Assembly: GCF_932526225.1 (NCBI RefSeq)
Contig: NC_064034.1
Coordinates: forward strand, 7,798,001-7,862,000
Direction: 5' to 3'
Source of the DNA: Nematostella vectensis
Lineage: Eukaryota > Cnidaria > Anthozoa > Actiniaria > Edwardsiidae
DNA: 64,000 nt
The notes below the pieces were generated by a model that was not told the origin of the DNA, ran no database searches, and saw only the letters and a list, made by a program, of their open reading frames with translations. Positions 42,169 through 53,569 of this stretch are shown here, in pieces. Numbering within the stretch: position 1 is the first letter of the stretch; each line of letters starts with the position of its first letter. The position numbers and the translations under genes are program-made.

Positions 42169-44721
42169 ATGTTCCCGAACCTACCGGTCTTCTTGTGGAT
42201 TCTCGTTTTCGCGCAAGTTCAAGGTAGCGAGAACATGACGTCACAGGTGTGTCTGGCCCCAGCGTGCGAGTGCTCTCTCGACACAAATGGGCTTCTAATG
42301 GCAGCTTGTAAGGTCCAACATCTAGGCGACATCAGGGCAAATATCCTACATCCTCGAAACGTGTCTTCGCTGTAAGTAATATAAGTAATATATCTCTTCG
42401 GAAATTGTTGTTATGACTCGCTGGAAAAGTGTTTATTTGTAACTGCACTCTCATTTTTTTTATTTTGTGGTCAGGGTTTTGCATGTCGTTGCTGGATTTA
42501 CCGTCCCTTCCAATGGACTGCAAATGTTTACAAATCTCATAAACCTGTAAGTATTGAATTTTGATACCGTGTCAATAATCCAATTATTGTTTAGAGTATT
42601 TAAAGATTCGAGATTAAGGGAAAAAGCTCGTTCAATCCAAAATACGTTGTACTATTTTTCCTTTATCAGTGCATTTTACTGTTGAACTCACAGAGAATAT
42701 ATTTGGCAAAATTACCCTGGGTACCAGAGGCTCCTGGAGCTTTTTCTCTTCTTTTTCCCTTCCATGTATGTACCACATTTCTCGTTACTGTAGAACCTAT
42801 GTAATTAGTCGATCTTTTTTTCCTAGGACACTTGAAAACAACAGTATCAGTGCCATCGCACCTCACGCATTCAAAGGATTAGACAATTTACAGAGTCTGT
42901 AAGTTTAGCGATAAACCAGTCATAAGTTAGCAGCGGCGTAACCAGGATTTTTAGCAGGAGGGTCCCAAAATGCCCTTTCAATGCATTTTCTCCGGTATTT
43001 GAGATAACGTCTCATACATTTACTGTATTTTTGGCCATTTCATCCCTTGAAACTTGGCTCCGACTCTACTTTGCCCGATATCCATCTCGTCTCTGCGCTG
43101 AGCTAAATATTCACCAGCAATTTCAAATGAAAATTCAAATGTGTGTAAAGAAGAAAAATTTCAAAAAAGGAAAAACAGTGTGAATTTCCTTTTTTTAGCG
43201 CGACATCCACACTTGAATTCTTCTCAGGCAAAATACCCGCTTGAGCGAGAGAAATTTTCGACTAAATGGCAAAACGGGGATTGGTTAAAGTTGTTTGATA
43301 GTATATGGTTGGGTCGTCAGCGTATTGTTTGATATTTTAGTGTACTTTCGATGTCTTGATATTCACGCTTTTCTTTTAAATCCTTTGCTTCCAGAAATCT
43401 CCGTCACAATAACATTAGTTTATGGGAAGGGAACATTTCACGTGATCTTCCAAGTTTAGAAATTCTCGAACTTGACGGTAATCCTGTTTGGAAACCAACC
43501 AATAACGTCCTTGAGCTGGGCTCGCTGAAAGAGATCAGGGGACTGGCATGGAGTGAGGCGTGCGGTGCGGGATGCAATCTCGTGAAAAACCTGACTGATC
43601 CAAAGATCGCTCAGTACGCGAAAGGACATTTTGACCAGTATGTCGTATGGCATTGCAGAGGATTTGAATTCACTGTTAGCGAGACGACACGGACATTTGC
43701 GCGGTATAACTTTCTCCCTACGTGCTTTGACACTAACATAAAGTGTTACTCCTCGGAGGTTGTAAAAGTTCCAAGACATCGGTGCTGGGATACGGACAAC
43801 AAATTTCTCTACGTGGAATACTTCATAGGGATTGCCGTGATCATACTCAACTTCAATGTGGTTGTGATCACTTCCACGACTCCTCTGCTGAGGAACAACA
43901 TTGCGATGCTTCTCGTGTCGAACTTGGCCATAAGTGACTGTGTTATCGGCGTATACAGCATATGTGTCACTGCAGCGAGACAGAGCGCCTCTTACCAGGT
44001 CTACGTTACCTTCCTCGACCGCTTGTGTTCGGTGCTAGGCTTCATGTGGGTGCTGGGACAATTTGAGACAATCCAGACGTCGCTTCTGCTCACAATGGAA
44101 CGCTATGCAACCATAGTGTTCGCAATGCGCCCGAGATTTAAACCAACTCAACGTGTTGCTCTGACGGCGGCAGGTATCAGCTGGTGTATTGCTATCTGCG
44201 GAGCTATCCTCCCTCTGGCGGGTATTGGCTCTTACGTCACCAACACGTACTGCGTGCCTATTCAGCCATCGCAGTCAGTCCCCTCAACGTATGCGTACAG
44301 TGTCGGCGTTGCCTTATATGGGATATTACTATACGCTATTACTATTCCTCTGTACATTCACATATTTCTATTCGTGAGTAAGACAAGTCACCAGGCGGGC
44401 GTCAAACGTGACGGTAAGATCGCCAGGAGAATCGCGCTTCTTGTCGTCAGTAACATGGTTTTCTTCATAACGCCAATCATTATTTGCTTATTGTGGCTTC
44501 TCACAGACATCTTCAAGAAAGACATTTCCGTGGAGGGAAGGAACGTGCTGGTTGGAGTTTTTCCGACGTTTTGTTTTACGTTTAATAGTTTTCTAAACCC
44601 TCTTCTGTACGCGTACAGAAACTCACGATTCAAGATCGTGCTCAAGCAGAAGATGAGGCGCGTGTTCCAGAAGAACGTGGTTATGGACATTTCATTAAGG
44701 TCTACTAGCAAGGCAACCTAG
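42169..44721 (+). CDS. LRR-GPCR 3: leucine-rich-repeat class A receptor, 4 exons
   Basis: Exons 42169-42371, 42475-42546, 42827-42898, 43395-44721, all phase-2 introns; 557 residues. Exon 1: signal peptide MFPNLPVFLWILVFAQVQG, then the LRR N-cap cysteine pattern CLAPACECS...C. Exons 2 and 3 are single 24-residue LRRs (ISAIAPHAFKGLDNLQSL in exon 3). Exon 4 finishes the last LRR (NLRHNNISLW), then hinge cysteines (CGAGC, WHC, PTC, KC) ending HRCWDTDN before TM1. 7TM landmarks: LSNLAISDC (D2.50), ERYATIV at DRY, YCVPIQP in loop 2, FFITPI in TM6, NPLLY. Family role: LGR-type hormone or peptide receptors signalling through G proteins; ligand unknown. The hinge and TM sequence is closest to LRR-GPCR 4, 3.3 kb downstream. 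A 5' UTR intron is indicated by the acceptor at 42153. Poly-A signal AATAAA at 44767. Confidence 0.93.
42931..43036. mobile_element. MITE with CAG end, copy 3, right end lost
   Basis: Starts CAGCGGCGTAACCAGGATTT and follows the other two copies to TTTACTGTATTTTTGGCC, after which similarity stops; the inverted right end is missing. In the last intron of LRR-GPCR 3. Confidence 0.75.
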
Positions 44722-44824
44722 GCGAAAAAAATATATTATGAATAAGACATTTATTCAAGATCTACTAATAAAGCAAAAATGAAAGCTAGTCAACTGACAG
44801 TAAGCTGACATTGAAATGAAAAGT

Positions 44825-45078
44825 TTTAAAGCCGCAGTGTCACCAGTTTACTTCCGGTCGATTACGTAACAATCTCCGATGGTTTTTAACAGAGAACGCG
44901 TAAAACATTTCAAAATATTGAAAGCAGTGTGTCTTTTGGAAGTTTCTTTGAGGATGTGATTGATATTTTAGAGCTAATGCCCTGTTAAATCTTAGAATCT
45001 AATAGATTCTTTTGTCTTTTAACGGTTGAGGTTTCCGTCGGACCTCCGGAAGTAATCTGGTAACAATGCGGCTTTAAG
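44825..45078. mobile_element. Inverted-end element, copy B
   Basis: Ends read TTAAAGCCGCAGTGTCACCA at the left and, on the other strand, TTAAAGCCGCATTGTTACCA at the right: about 33 bp of inverted repeat running to TTACTTCCGG. TTAA at both outer edges would fit a TTAA target-site duplication. The interior matches copy A at 9582-9824. Just 3' of LRR-GPCR 3. Confidence 0.8.
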
Positions 45079-45109
45079 GACCTTTTTTACCCGAACCTCG
45101 CGATATGCA

Positions 45110-45640
45110 TCATTTAATGGCGACCCAAATCCTTCACAAGCACTTTACTCACAAGCCGCACCTTCCGAACGCAACCCGCAGTTTTTTTTTTCTCCTGCGT
45201 GCCGTTCCCTTAATCTGTTAGCCTTGCCTGCTAACCGTACGAGCCGCAGACACACTCATGAACCACACCGTCCACCGGCGGCCCACCCTATAATCGCGAT
45301 TTTTCAGCTGCAACTTTCAAACGACCTGCATCTCCACTTAGACACGAACCGGCGACCCACACCCTTCATACCCTTTGACCGCGAGCTTCACTAATTACCC
45401 TGTACTTAGTACCTTTGACCAGTTAGTCGCACCCTTGTCCCGCGAGTTAAATCAATTACCCGCGAGTCGTAGCCATGACCCACAAGTCATACCTATGACT
45501 CGCGAGTAGTACATTTCACCCGCGAACTACACCCTCCGCCCGTGACCCGGCCACAAGTTTTACTGGTTTGTAAACGTTTTACTTGCGAATCGTACGATTC
45601 AGCCGCGAGCCGTACTCTTAACACTTGAGTCGCACATAAA
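45110..45640. repeat. Highly diverged ~22-bp array (CCCGCGAGTCGTACC-like)
   Basis: Variants such as TTACCCGCGAGTCGTAGCC, ATGACTCGCGAGTAGTACA, TTGTCCCGCGAGTTAAATC and CAGCCGCGAGCCGTACTC recur through half a kilobase. Units are near 22 bp where clean. Old minisatellite. Confidence 0.65.
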
Positions 45641-45754
45641 GTAAAGGCAACTGGCCTTTGTTAGAGTTTTTAGATTTTAAATAAAGATTTATTTTGTAAA
45701 CCTTGTGTGTATCATGAGCAAGGTATCAATGCGCGTACAGTTATCTGTTATTTT

Positions 45755-46135
45755 AAACAAATGCACGGCAACGTCCTAAATCAAAATAACGAACGTTCGG
45801 GTTTCAACACTCTGAGCTTCCGGTTTGTTAACGAGTTAATGTAAATTGTACGTGTTTTTACATTTGTACAATTTATCCTATTTATTCTATAAATGTACGC
45901 ACACGTCCTGGATCAGAACAGTATTAAATGCCTCGGGTTTTTTAACACTATATTATCATCCGGTTTGTTAACGAGGTAACACGGTATTGCACGTAACCAA
46001 AACTTAGAACCAGAACATTTCGTTCTTTATAATTGACTCTTGTACAAATGTACGGTCACGTCCTAAGTCAGAATAATGAATGTCCCGGTCTCTTTAATGA
46101 GCTGTTTACACCGTGTGAGCACGTTTGCACATAGA
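45755..46135. repeat. Three-unit tandem repeat, ~130-155 bp
   Basis: Units begin near 45757, 45890 and 46045 with AAATG.ACG...ACGTCCTAAATCAGAATA and continue into a GTTCGGGTTTCAACAC-like stretch and, in the first two, CCGGTTTGTTAACGAG. Moderately diverged. Confidence 0.75.
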
Positions 46136-46663
46136 TTTTATACCTAGGGAGTCTGACCTGCGAGGGTCACACTAGGCTCGACCTTTCACTTATGTTCTAA
46201 GTACTTTGCTTTAGAGCAGTCGTCTCTACGACTAGCGAGCGCCTCAAGAAAGCGATTCTGTGACAGCATGGTCGCACACACAAACGCGGCACTCGATCGA
46301 CAAATTCGAACTCTTGATCGGTATTCGTGGGTGCACACTCGGATATCGCGTGACATTCTCAACCATTCGTGAAAGTTATGTGCTTGTATAATTGATCACA
46401 CTCTAATGGGCAATCAATATGAGCAAAATTGAATCTTAGTCGTGCAGAACGTTAATCGTTCCCGGAAATACGACGTCGCAAAATTCCTTCATTTCACGGA
46501 ACTGTATATCTTATTTATCTTAAAAATTGTTCAACTGCCCATCCTGGGTCCAGCCTATAGACATACTCGTAGATGTTTACAATTTTATTTTGAGTCAATA
46601 CGGGTGCCATCATCAGCATATCCTCCAGTCGTAGCATGACAACTGTCATGCCATTCAGATGGC

Positions 46664-46794
46664 TATATATATAGGACGGTATTCTATTACACAAGACCAC
46701 TTTTATCATATGCTCGATCGACGCTGTTACTGCTGTCCTTAACCAAATGCTAAGGAACTAAGACTGATTTTCCCTACATGTGTATTTTTAGAAG
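46664..46794 (+). promoter_or_regulatory. Candidate promoter and leader exon of LRR-GPCR 4
   Basis: TATATATATA at 46664; ~120 bases later TTAGAAG|GTAGGT at 46794/46795. LRR-GPCR 4 starts directly at an acceptor (TATTTCAG|ATG at 48049), so its leader must be spliced from upstream; this is the nearest plausible source. Confidence 0.35.
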
Positions 46795-47701
46795 GTAGGT
46801 TCTAAAGACGTAGGTCTAAGCATACTAAAGCCGTGTAAATGTTTGTGTTACTCAAGAATTAGAATTGAATCTGGTGCCAGGATAGTCTGAAAAGGTTAGG
46901 AGATGCAGTGGAGATTCATTATGAAATCGAATCGCGCTTTAATTGGCAGTCAATATCCCACACAACTATGTTGACATTCTGATTTACACCCAGGTAATTA
47001 AACGACTCCTAATACAACATAACTAATGTATTGACGTGAATTTACTTTTATAAAATGAAATGGGTTTGACATTATGATCACAGCATACGCATCAGCTAAG
47101 ATAATTTTACTGCTCTCAAACCAGAAGAGTTAAACAAAAACAAAATCCGGCGTTGTGCTGAGAGTTGAGAAATTAATTGTTGATTATTCAGACTCTTCCA
47201 CCGCTTCGTCATGGTACGATAAGAAAATAAATGTAAATACGGTCTCGGTAATTTCCTTTAGGCTTTTACTTTATCCATTAAACTGCTTCCTTCGTTTTCA
47301 AAACTAAAGTGCATTTTATCGAAATTCCATTCTAGAAAGTTTGGTGTAAACACCATTTTAATTCAATTAGCACACTTGTATCGTCTGCTTTTGCTACTCG
47401 AAAGTGCTCGATCCCTCATATCAAATAAGCCTTTTGTAACATTCTATAGCAACACAGTTACCAATTGAATTTTAATTTCAAAAAACCTTCTAACTTAAAT
47501 TACTTTGGCACTTTATTATGACGCGCGTATTTTAACGTCAATGCGGCGAGAAGTTCGAAAGGAAAGGAGCCAAGTGCCCCGTTATCCCTGACATCCAGAC
47601 AAAAATAGCCCAAAAGTTACGTAGAGTTTTGCTTACATTTCCGCTTAAAACAGGATACTTGAATTACTTGTAATTCTACATTCTGTCCTCTCAGTAAAAC
47701 T

Positions 47702-47941
47702 GTGTCCGCTCGAAATCTGGTACTCAGGAGGAAGGTAAATTACAAAGAAAAACCGGAAGTTTGTTATATCGACCCACGAGGACAAAGTGCATTTCAACTA
47801 CGTTCCTTTAAATCACAGAATCAGGTGATCCAGGGTTCCCTATACGGGAGCAGGAGAAATTCAACGATCAACCAAACGTTGCTACAGCTGATAAACCCTC
47901 AGTATTTACAAAAGTGCCAAGAGTTTCTAAGCGATTTATAA
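47702..47941 (+). CDS. Unrecognised 79-codon open frame, possible exon
   Basis: Open from an acceptor-like CTCTCAG at 47690-47696 to a stop at 47941, with varied amino acid composition (KPEVCYIDPRGQSAFQLR, NPQYLQKCQEFLSDL) unlike the low-complexity frames nearby. No domain recognised and no partner exon found. It lies in the presumed leader intron of LRR-GPCR 4. Could be chance, a transposon scrap, or a terminal exon of something unannotated. Confidence 0.2.
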   Translation: MSARNLVLRRKVNYKEKPEVCYIDPRGQSAFQLRSFKSQNQVIQGSLYGSRRNSTINQTLLQLINPQYLQKCQEFLSDL

Positions 47942-48048
47942 AGAGCAACCCATAAACTTAAATTCAATAATAATAAAATAATAATAACAACAACAATATT
48001 TATGATACTACAGTAATAAAAATAAACTTTGATTGTTTCTTATTTCAG

Positions 48049-50951
48049 ATGGAAAAAAGCTTATTTTTACTCGTGCTTGTTGCGTTACTGTCACCCACAT
48101 TGTCCAAAGTTTGCGTCACGCAATTTTGCAGTTGTACGGACATGGTGAACGCTACCGTTGACGTTAAATGCAGATTGACAAATTTGACGGAACTTCGAAA
48201 ACACTTCGACAACACGGATAGAATTCATTCACTGTAAGTATCAGAGAAATTTTAGAAAACTTGAATCATTTCAATCAAAAGCCTGATCCATGCCATATTT
48301 TATAGGGATTTGTCATCGAACCAACTAAAGATCATTCCAGAATTTGTCTTCCGGGGATTTTCAAACGTAAAAAACCTGTAAGTGTGTACTAGTTAGGTAC
48401 TGTATACGTCCACTCTAATGGAATAAAAAAAAGATTCGTCTTAAAAGACCATGACAGAGATGTAGAAGGCCACGTAAAATTCGGGGGGGGGGGGGGCACA
48501 ATACAAAAACATTACGAAAATATTAGGGGGGGGCAACCACGCGCCTACTGGTCATTTCCCTATTTGCTTTGAATATATTGTGGGAAGGGGGGGGGGGGGG
48601 GGGGGCACATGCCCTCAGTGCCCTGCCCGGCCCTGCATTAAAAAAAAAGGTTTTGTGGTACATGAGTCACCGACTTCTTTAAATTCATAAAAAAGGTTTT
48701 TCTAAAAATAAAACACTTCTTCTGATAATGATTTGTTTCGGTATAAATTAAAAAGCATCAACTATGGACTGCCAAGATGGATGCTAACTTTTTTTTTCCT
48801 TTGCAGGACATTGGCCGATAATGACCTCGAGGAGATAGGAAACGCCAGTTTAAGTGGATTAAAGAGCCTTTTATACCTGTAAGCTACACTTCCCTTCTGG
48901 TAGAACACATCACTAGTTTGAACACATTCACTATCTTGAACACATTCACTTACTTTATTTGAACACATTACTAACATGAACAGGTCACTAACTACACATT
49001 TATAAATTTGAACACATTCACTAACTTGATTTATACACATCACTAATTTGAACACATTCACTAACTTGACTTTAACACATCACTAATTTGAACACATTCA
49101 CTATCTTGAACACATTTACTAACTCGAACACATCAGTATCTTGATTTGAACACATTACTAACATGGACAAGTCACTAACTACACATTTACTAATTTGAAC
49201 ACATTCACTAACTTGATTTGAACACATCACTAATTTAAACATATTCACTAACTGAAACATTATATCTCTATAACCAAATCACATTAACTTACTTGGTCAC
49301 ATTAACTTGATTTGATTACTCACTAGCTCTTGAACCTCTCACTAACTAAAACATCTCACTAACTTGAACTCATAACTGCTTTGAACACATTAGCTCATTC
49401 ACCGACTAAAACACATCAGTTACTTGATTGTTAATAATTTATGCAGAAAAATAATACGTTAGCTGCATCCGTCGGTTGCACGCAGGCTACATTGAGCCCC
49501 TAGATGTGTGTACTCACCTGTTTTTTTTAAAGTATAGATTTCATGTTTAGGCTTTGCTCATTCATATTTTTTTCTGCAGAAACTTAGCCAACAACAAACT
49601 ACGCAAATGGAACGGAAACCTTTCAGTCAATACCCCAGAGCTTGAAACAATTAACATGACAGGGAATTATTGGTTGCCTAGCAACAACGTTCTTGAGCTA
49701 AAATACTTGCGTGACATTGGCGGAGTCACGTGGACAGACAATTGCGCCGAGTGTTGCCTCTCGAAAGAGACCTCTCAAAATAGCGTCACATGGGAGAACC
49801 TAAGATCCGAGATGTACTATATAGGAATCGAAGGGGACTGCAGGGCGATCCAATATACAGTATCCAAGGAAGTCCAAACATTTGCCAAATATGGCTTCTA
49901 CCCAAAATGCCTGAAAAATGATCAATGCAAAGTTTCTGTGCTGACTTCCAAGCCGATACATCGATGCTGGGACACTGATAATAATATTCTTAACGTTGAA
50001 TACTTGATCGCGCCTATCTCCCTCGCGCTAAACATCATTGTGATGGTTAACACTCTGACAGACCGCCATTTACGTGGGAACGTGGCTTTACTGCTGGTGA
50101 CTAACATGGCAGCAAGTGACATCCTGTTGACCGTTTACACGCTAGTCTTGGTTAGCGTGCGAAAGATTCCATATGAAGACTTTCTTAAAATCATGAGCGA
50201 TTTTTGTCCAGTTGCTGGATTTCTGTGGTTAGTGGCGCAAATAGTGACTATCACAACTTCAGTGCTTCTGACGATAGAGCGGTACCTTACAATTGTGTAT
50301 TGCATGAACCCTGCGGCACGACTGCGAAGAAAAGAAGCCATCATTTGCTTGATCGTCTTCTGGGTCATCGCTACAATCATTGCTATTCTCCCGACAGCTG
50401 GAATAGGCGTATATACTAGTAACACGTACTGCGTCCCAGTGCGACCATTGAGAGACATTCCTCATATGCTTGAGCTTGGTGTCGGGATAGGTTCTGTGGC
50501 TGTGTTGCTATACCTCGCTACGATACCTCTATACGTGCATATCTATATCTATGTTGTAAAATCCAAGCAAGGGGCGCCTACTGCTACAAGCGGAAAAGTG
50601 CTCAAGGACTTCTGCCTTGCTCGACGCATCGCAATTATGGTCTTTAGCAACATGTTGTTCTTTTGTATCCCTGTCTCCATCGGGTTGCTATGGCTGGTTG
50701 GGAACATTACCAAGGGAATGTCACCGATTGCTAAAGAAATAATCACGGGAGTTATACCAACATTATGCTTTTCGTTGAATGCACTGATCAATCCTCTGTT
50801 GTACGCGTTCAGGAATCATAAGTTCATGCATTCATTACAGACTCGGTTGCAGCTGTGTCGAAAGAGAACTAGAACAATGAGCTTGACTCCCGTGTCCAGT
50901 TCTCGGTTGACAGACAATGAAATCCCTAAAGCAAATGCCAACAAAAAATGA
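48049..50951 (+). CDS. LRR-GPCR 4: leucine-rich-repeat class A receptor, 4 exons
   Basis: Exons 48049-48233, 48306-48377, 48807-48878, 49580-50951, phase-2 introns throughout; 566 residues. Exon 1: signal peptide MEKSLFLLVLVALLSPTLS, then the LRR cap CVTQFCSC...C. Exon 2 (SSNQLKIIPEFVFRGF) and exon 3 (NDLEEIGNASLSGLKSLLYL) are the two LRR exons. Exon 4 completes the last LRR (NLANNKLRKWNGNLSV), then a hinge (CAECC, DC, PKC, QC) ending HRCWDTDN. 7TM landmarks: MAASDILL (D2.50), ERYLTIVY at DRY, TYCVPVRP in loop 2, FFCIPV in TM6, NPLLYAF. Same LGR-like architecture as LRR-GPCR 3. Intron 3 contains a TTGAACACATT minisatellite. Poly-A signal AATAAA at 51459. Confidence 0.94.
48903..49430. repeat. 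AACACATCACTAATTTG-type minisatellite in LRR-GPCR 4 intron 3
   Basis: Units of about 17-19 bp built from TTGAACACATTCACTAACT and TTGAACACATCACTAAT, with a higher-order period of roughly 180 bp (the ACATGAACAGGTCACTAACTA stretch near 48973 recurs near 49150). It decays towards 49430. Confidence 0.85.
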
Positions 50952-51137
50952 GGTTTTGAAATAGCATTGTGAAATGTTGACAGGTTTATTCGCATAAGGG
51001 AGCTCGTACATTTACCCGGGTCCAATTTTCTGTCGCCGGACATTGAAACACCAAAGATACCGATTAACACAAGTCTGCGTTGTGAGGTGGTAAGATACTG
51101 GTGAGCTGCTCCATGTCGTCCCTTGACTAGTTCTTCA

Positions 51138-51320
51138 ATAGGGTTCTGGATTCCATGTGGGTTTTTTTTCCGTGGATTCCGGATTTCATTTTTGTTTTCC
51201 AGGATTCTTGTTTTCCGGATTCCAGCTTAAGTATTGAATTCCGGATCCCAGTGTGTGGATTCCGGATTCCAGTAGCATGGATTCCGGATTCCAAGTCTCA
51301 TTTTTTCATGGATTCCGGAT
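51138..51320. repeat. GGATTCCGGATTCCA repeat
   Basis: GATTCCGGATT or close variants occur about eight times with short AT-rich spacers. No inverted ends seen. Open frames across it are artefacts. Confidence 0.8.
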
Positions 51321-51590
51321 TACCTGTCGTGGGGCGATTCAAGGAGAGGGATTCGTTAACCGAGCTCTTGCATTGTATGATAACTACGTTTTTGGATGTT
51401 GTAGTATATAGTGGAATATTAAAGACTTAAAAGAGAAATTTACTGCAGACAAATGCCTAATAAAGGCTGCATTGTACTATAGCTGATACTATGGGGTGGA
51501 AGTATAATAAACTGCAAATTCCTTTCAGTGATAGGCTCCATCACTCGGGTTGCCAATACTCAAAACCCTGGCATATCTTAAAATAGTTAT

Positions 51591-51825
51591 AGCCGAATTC
51601 GTTGTTGCGAGACTTGGGCGAATCCAGACTCCTTGTCTCGTTTGGGAATAGCGCGTACTCAATCAAGGTCTAAACCAATCGATGGCTTTCATGTTATCAA
51701 TGTCGCGTCATAAACCATTTGACTGCACACAGCAAGGACATTGATTGGCCATGGTGGTATGATTGACTACGCGCAGAAGAGGAATGGATTGAATCCTCGG
51801 CGGTCGCAAAACAACGAATTCGGCT
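51591..51825. mobile_element. 235-bp MITE with AGCCGAATTCGTTGTT ends
   Basis: AGCCGAATTCGTTGTT at the left is inverted as AACAACGAATTCGGCT at the right, with GCGA/TCGC continuing the pairing imperfectly. No coding capacity. Confidence 0.75.
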
Positions 51826-53569
51826 TTAAAGGGCAACGTCATCGGTGAACCATCTTTTCTGCATGGGGTCTTACGTATTACGTAATCCACTCTTTTTGTT
51901 CAATATCTATAAGCGGAGGCCACAAAACTTATGCGGGATACGACTAGCAACTAATTTTCCGTGGCCCACGTTATGACCGTCATGACGTAAACCATTAACT
52001 AGGGACTTAAAGATACGAAGACGGCAATATTTATGTAGAGTGTGATCTCCATAAGCCCGTGAAATACACTTTAGCGTATTACGCTTTATTGCGATCTAAT
52101 TCCATTGTTCTCTTTTCTGTTTTCCTGATTATTACACTTTGACTATCACACTTTGTTTCACGGGTTAATGAACGAAAACCACTCTAATTGTACAAGTTGG
52201 GAGTGCGTGAATAAAATCTTGACTGTTGACTGGTTAATATGGGCAGTAGGCTGCTGCTCTTTGGTAATGGGGTAATCCTGTAAATCAAAGACCAAAGTTT
52301 ACAAATATCGCATTTTATTTAAATACGCAGTTTGTAGCGCAGACAGAGCTCGAGATGCCCTGCTTAATTAATTTTATCTCAAATTATAGAATAAAGGATG
52401 AAATACAGTGAGCACTGCCTACACTTTTACAAGAAGACTATCAATAGCCTTAGGCACTACAAAACTATAGTAGTAGGATTGATTTCTTTCTAAAATGTAC
52501 TACACAACAACATAAAACTAGCATTAAAATGCAAAAGAGAAAGGGGATTTCATGATCCCATCATACAATAAATCAGAAGAGTGTTTTTAGTTTCAAAACG
52601 AATTATAGCAATAATTATTATTAATATAATTAAGTATGGCCATGTACAAGCAGGCCACGAAAGGCACCGCTGTCTCAAATAACGTTAAACCTGCGTTCCG
52701 CCAACCATGTGATACACCAATACATGTAATCTGGAAATTTTTTAAATTTTTATTTTGTCACGTGACTCATTATAGAATTGCTTCTCGGGAAGGGATTGCT
52801 GCATACAATATTTGAATTAACCCTGATCCAGTTAAAAAAAAATAGATATGCGAGAAAAAGTGACAATTCCAATGTTGGACATGTCTTTTTAGGTGGACCT
52901 TTTCAGGATCAGCTAAATGCTTAGTATACCACGACGACACACATTAAGGTGATTACATATGGAAATCCAAATCTTATATCTATTTATTCGGAAACGAGTT
53001 TGCTTTGATTGTTATCAGACATGAACACACTTCGGCGCGAAGTTTTTTAAAGTAAGGTGTACAACATCAAATCAAATGTTGATTTACCCGTTGACTTTGT
53101 GCTGATATCTAACAGGAAAAAAGATTCGTGTTCTTGAACAGAAAAAAATGAAAACTGCTACAAATCAACGCACGTGAACAAGAAAAATGTGCAACAGCGT
53201 TCAACGATAAGGTGTCTGCTTTAAAAAAAGTATATTTACAAGTTAAATATTATTCTTAAATAGATTTTATGAATTTAAAATACACGACGCCTGGCAGACA
53301 TTTTCTAGTCTCGGCGTTTACACAAACTCTCCTCCTCTTTCAACCAATCGGCACCTCGAGGCTCAAGACTGTGCTCTCATCCATGTATATGTTGGCAGGT
53401 AAGTAGCGCCTCACACAAATACACTTGTGCGTGGGTAATGGCACGCTTCTCAGCCCAGCTCAATGACCCCCTCTGCACGCAGTGGGTAATATTGCGGGTT
53501 TTCACACTTTGCAGCCGCAAATGCGATGGATGGTTCTAGAAGAAAAGTGACTCAATTTTCCCGCCACCG

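Larger units (their letters stand above)
44722..46663. other. Intergenic region between LRR-GPCRs 3 and 4, repeat-rich
   Basis: Holds the LRR-GPCR 3 poly-A signal (44767-44772), inverted-end element copy B (44825-45078), a ~22-bp degenerate array (45110-45640) and a three-unit tandem repeat (45755-46135). Nothing coding recognised. Confidence 0.65.
50952..53569. other. Intergenic region between LRR-GPCR 4 and the mosaic receptor (convergent 3' ends)
   Basis: Holds the LRR-GPCR 4 poly-A signal, a GGATTCCGG repeat (51138-51320) and an inverted-end element (51591-51825). From about 51900 to 53569 I see only AT-rich unique sequence. Confidence 0.6.
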
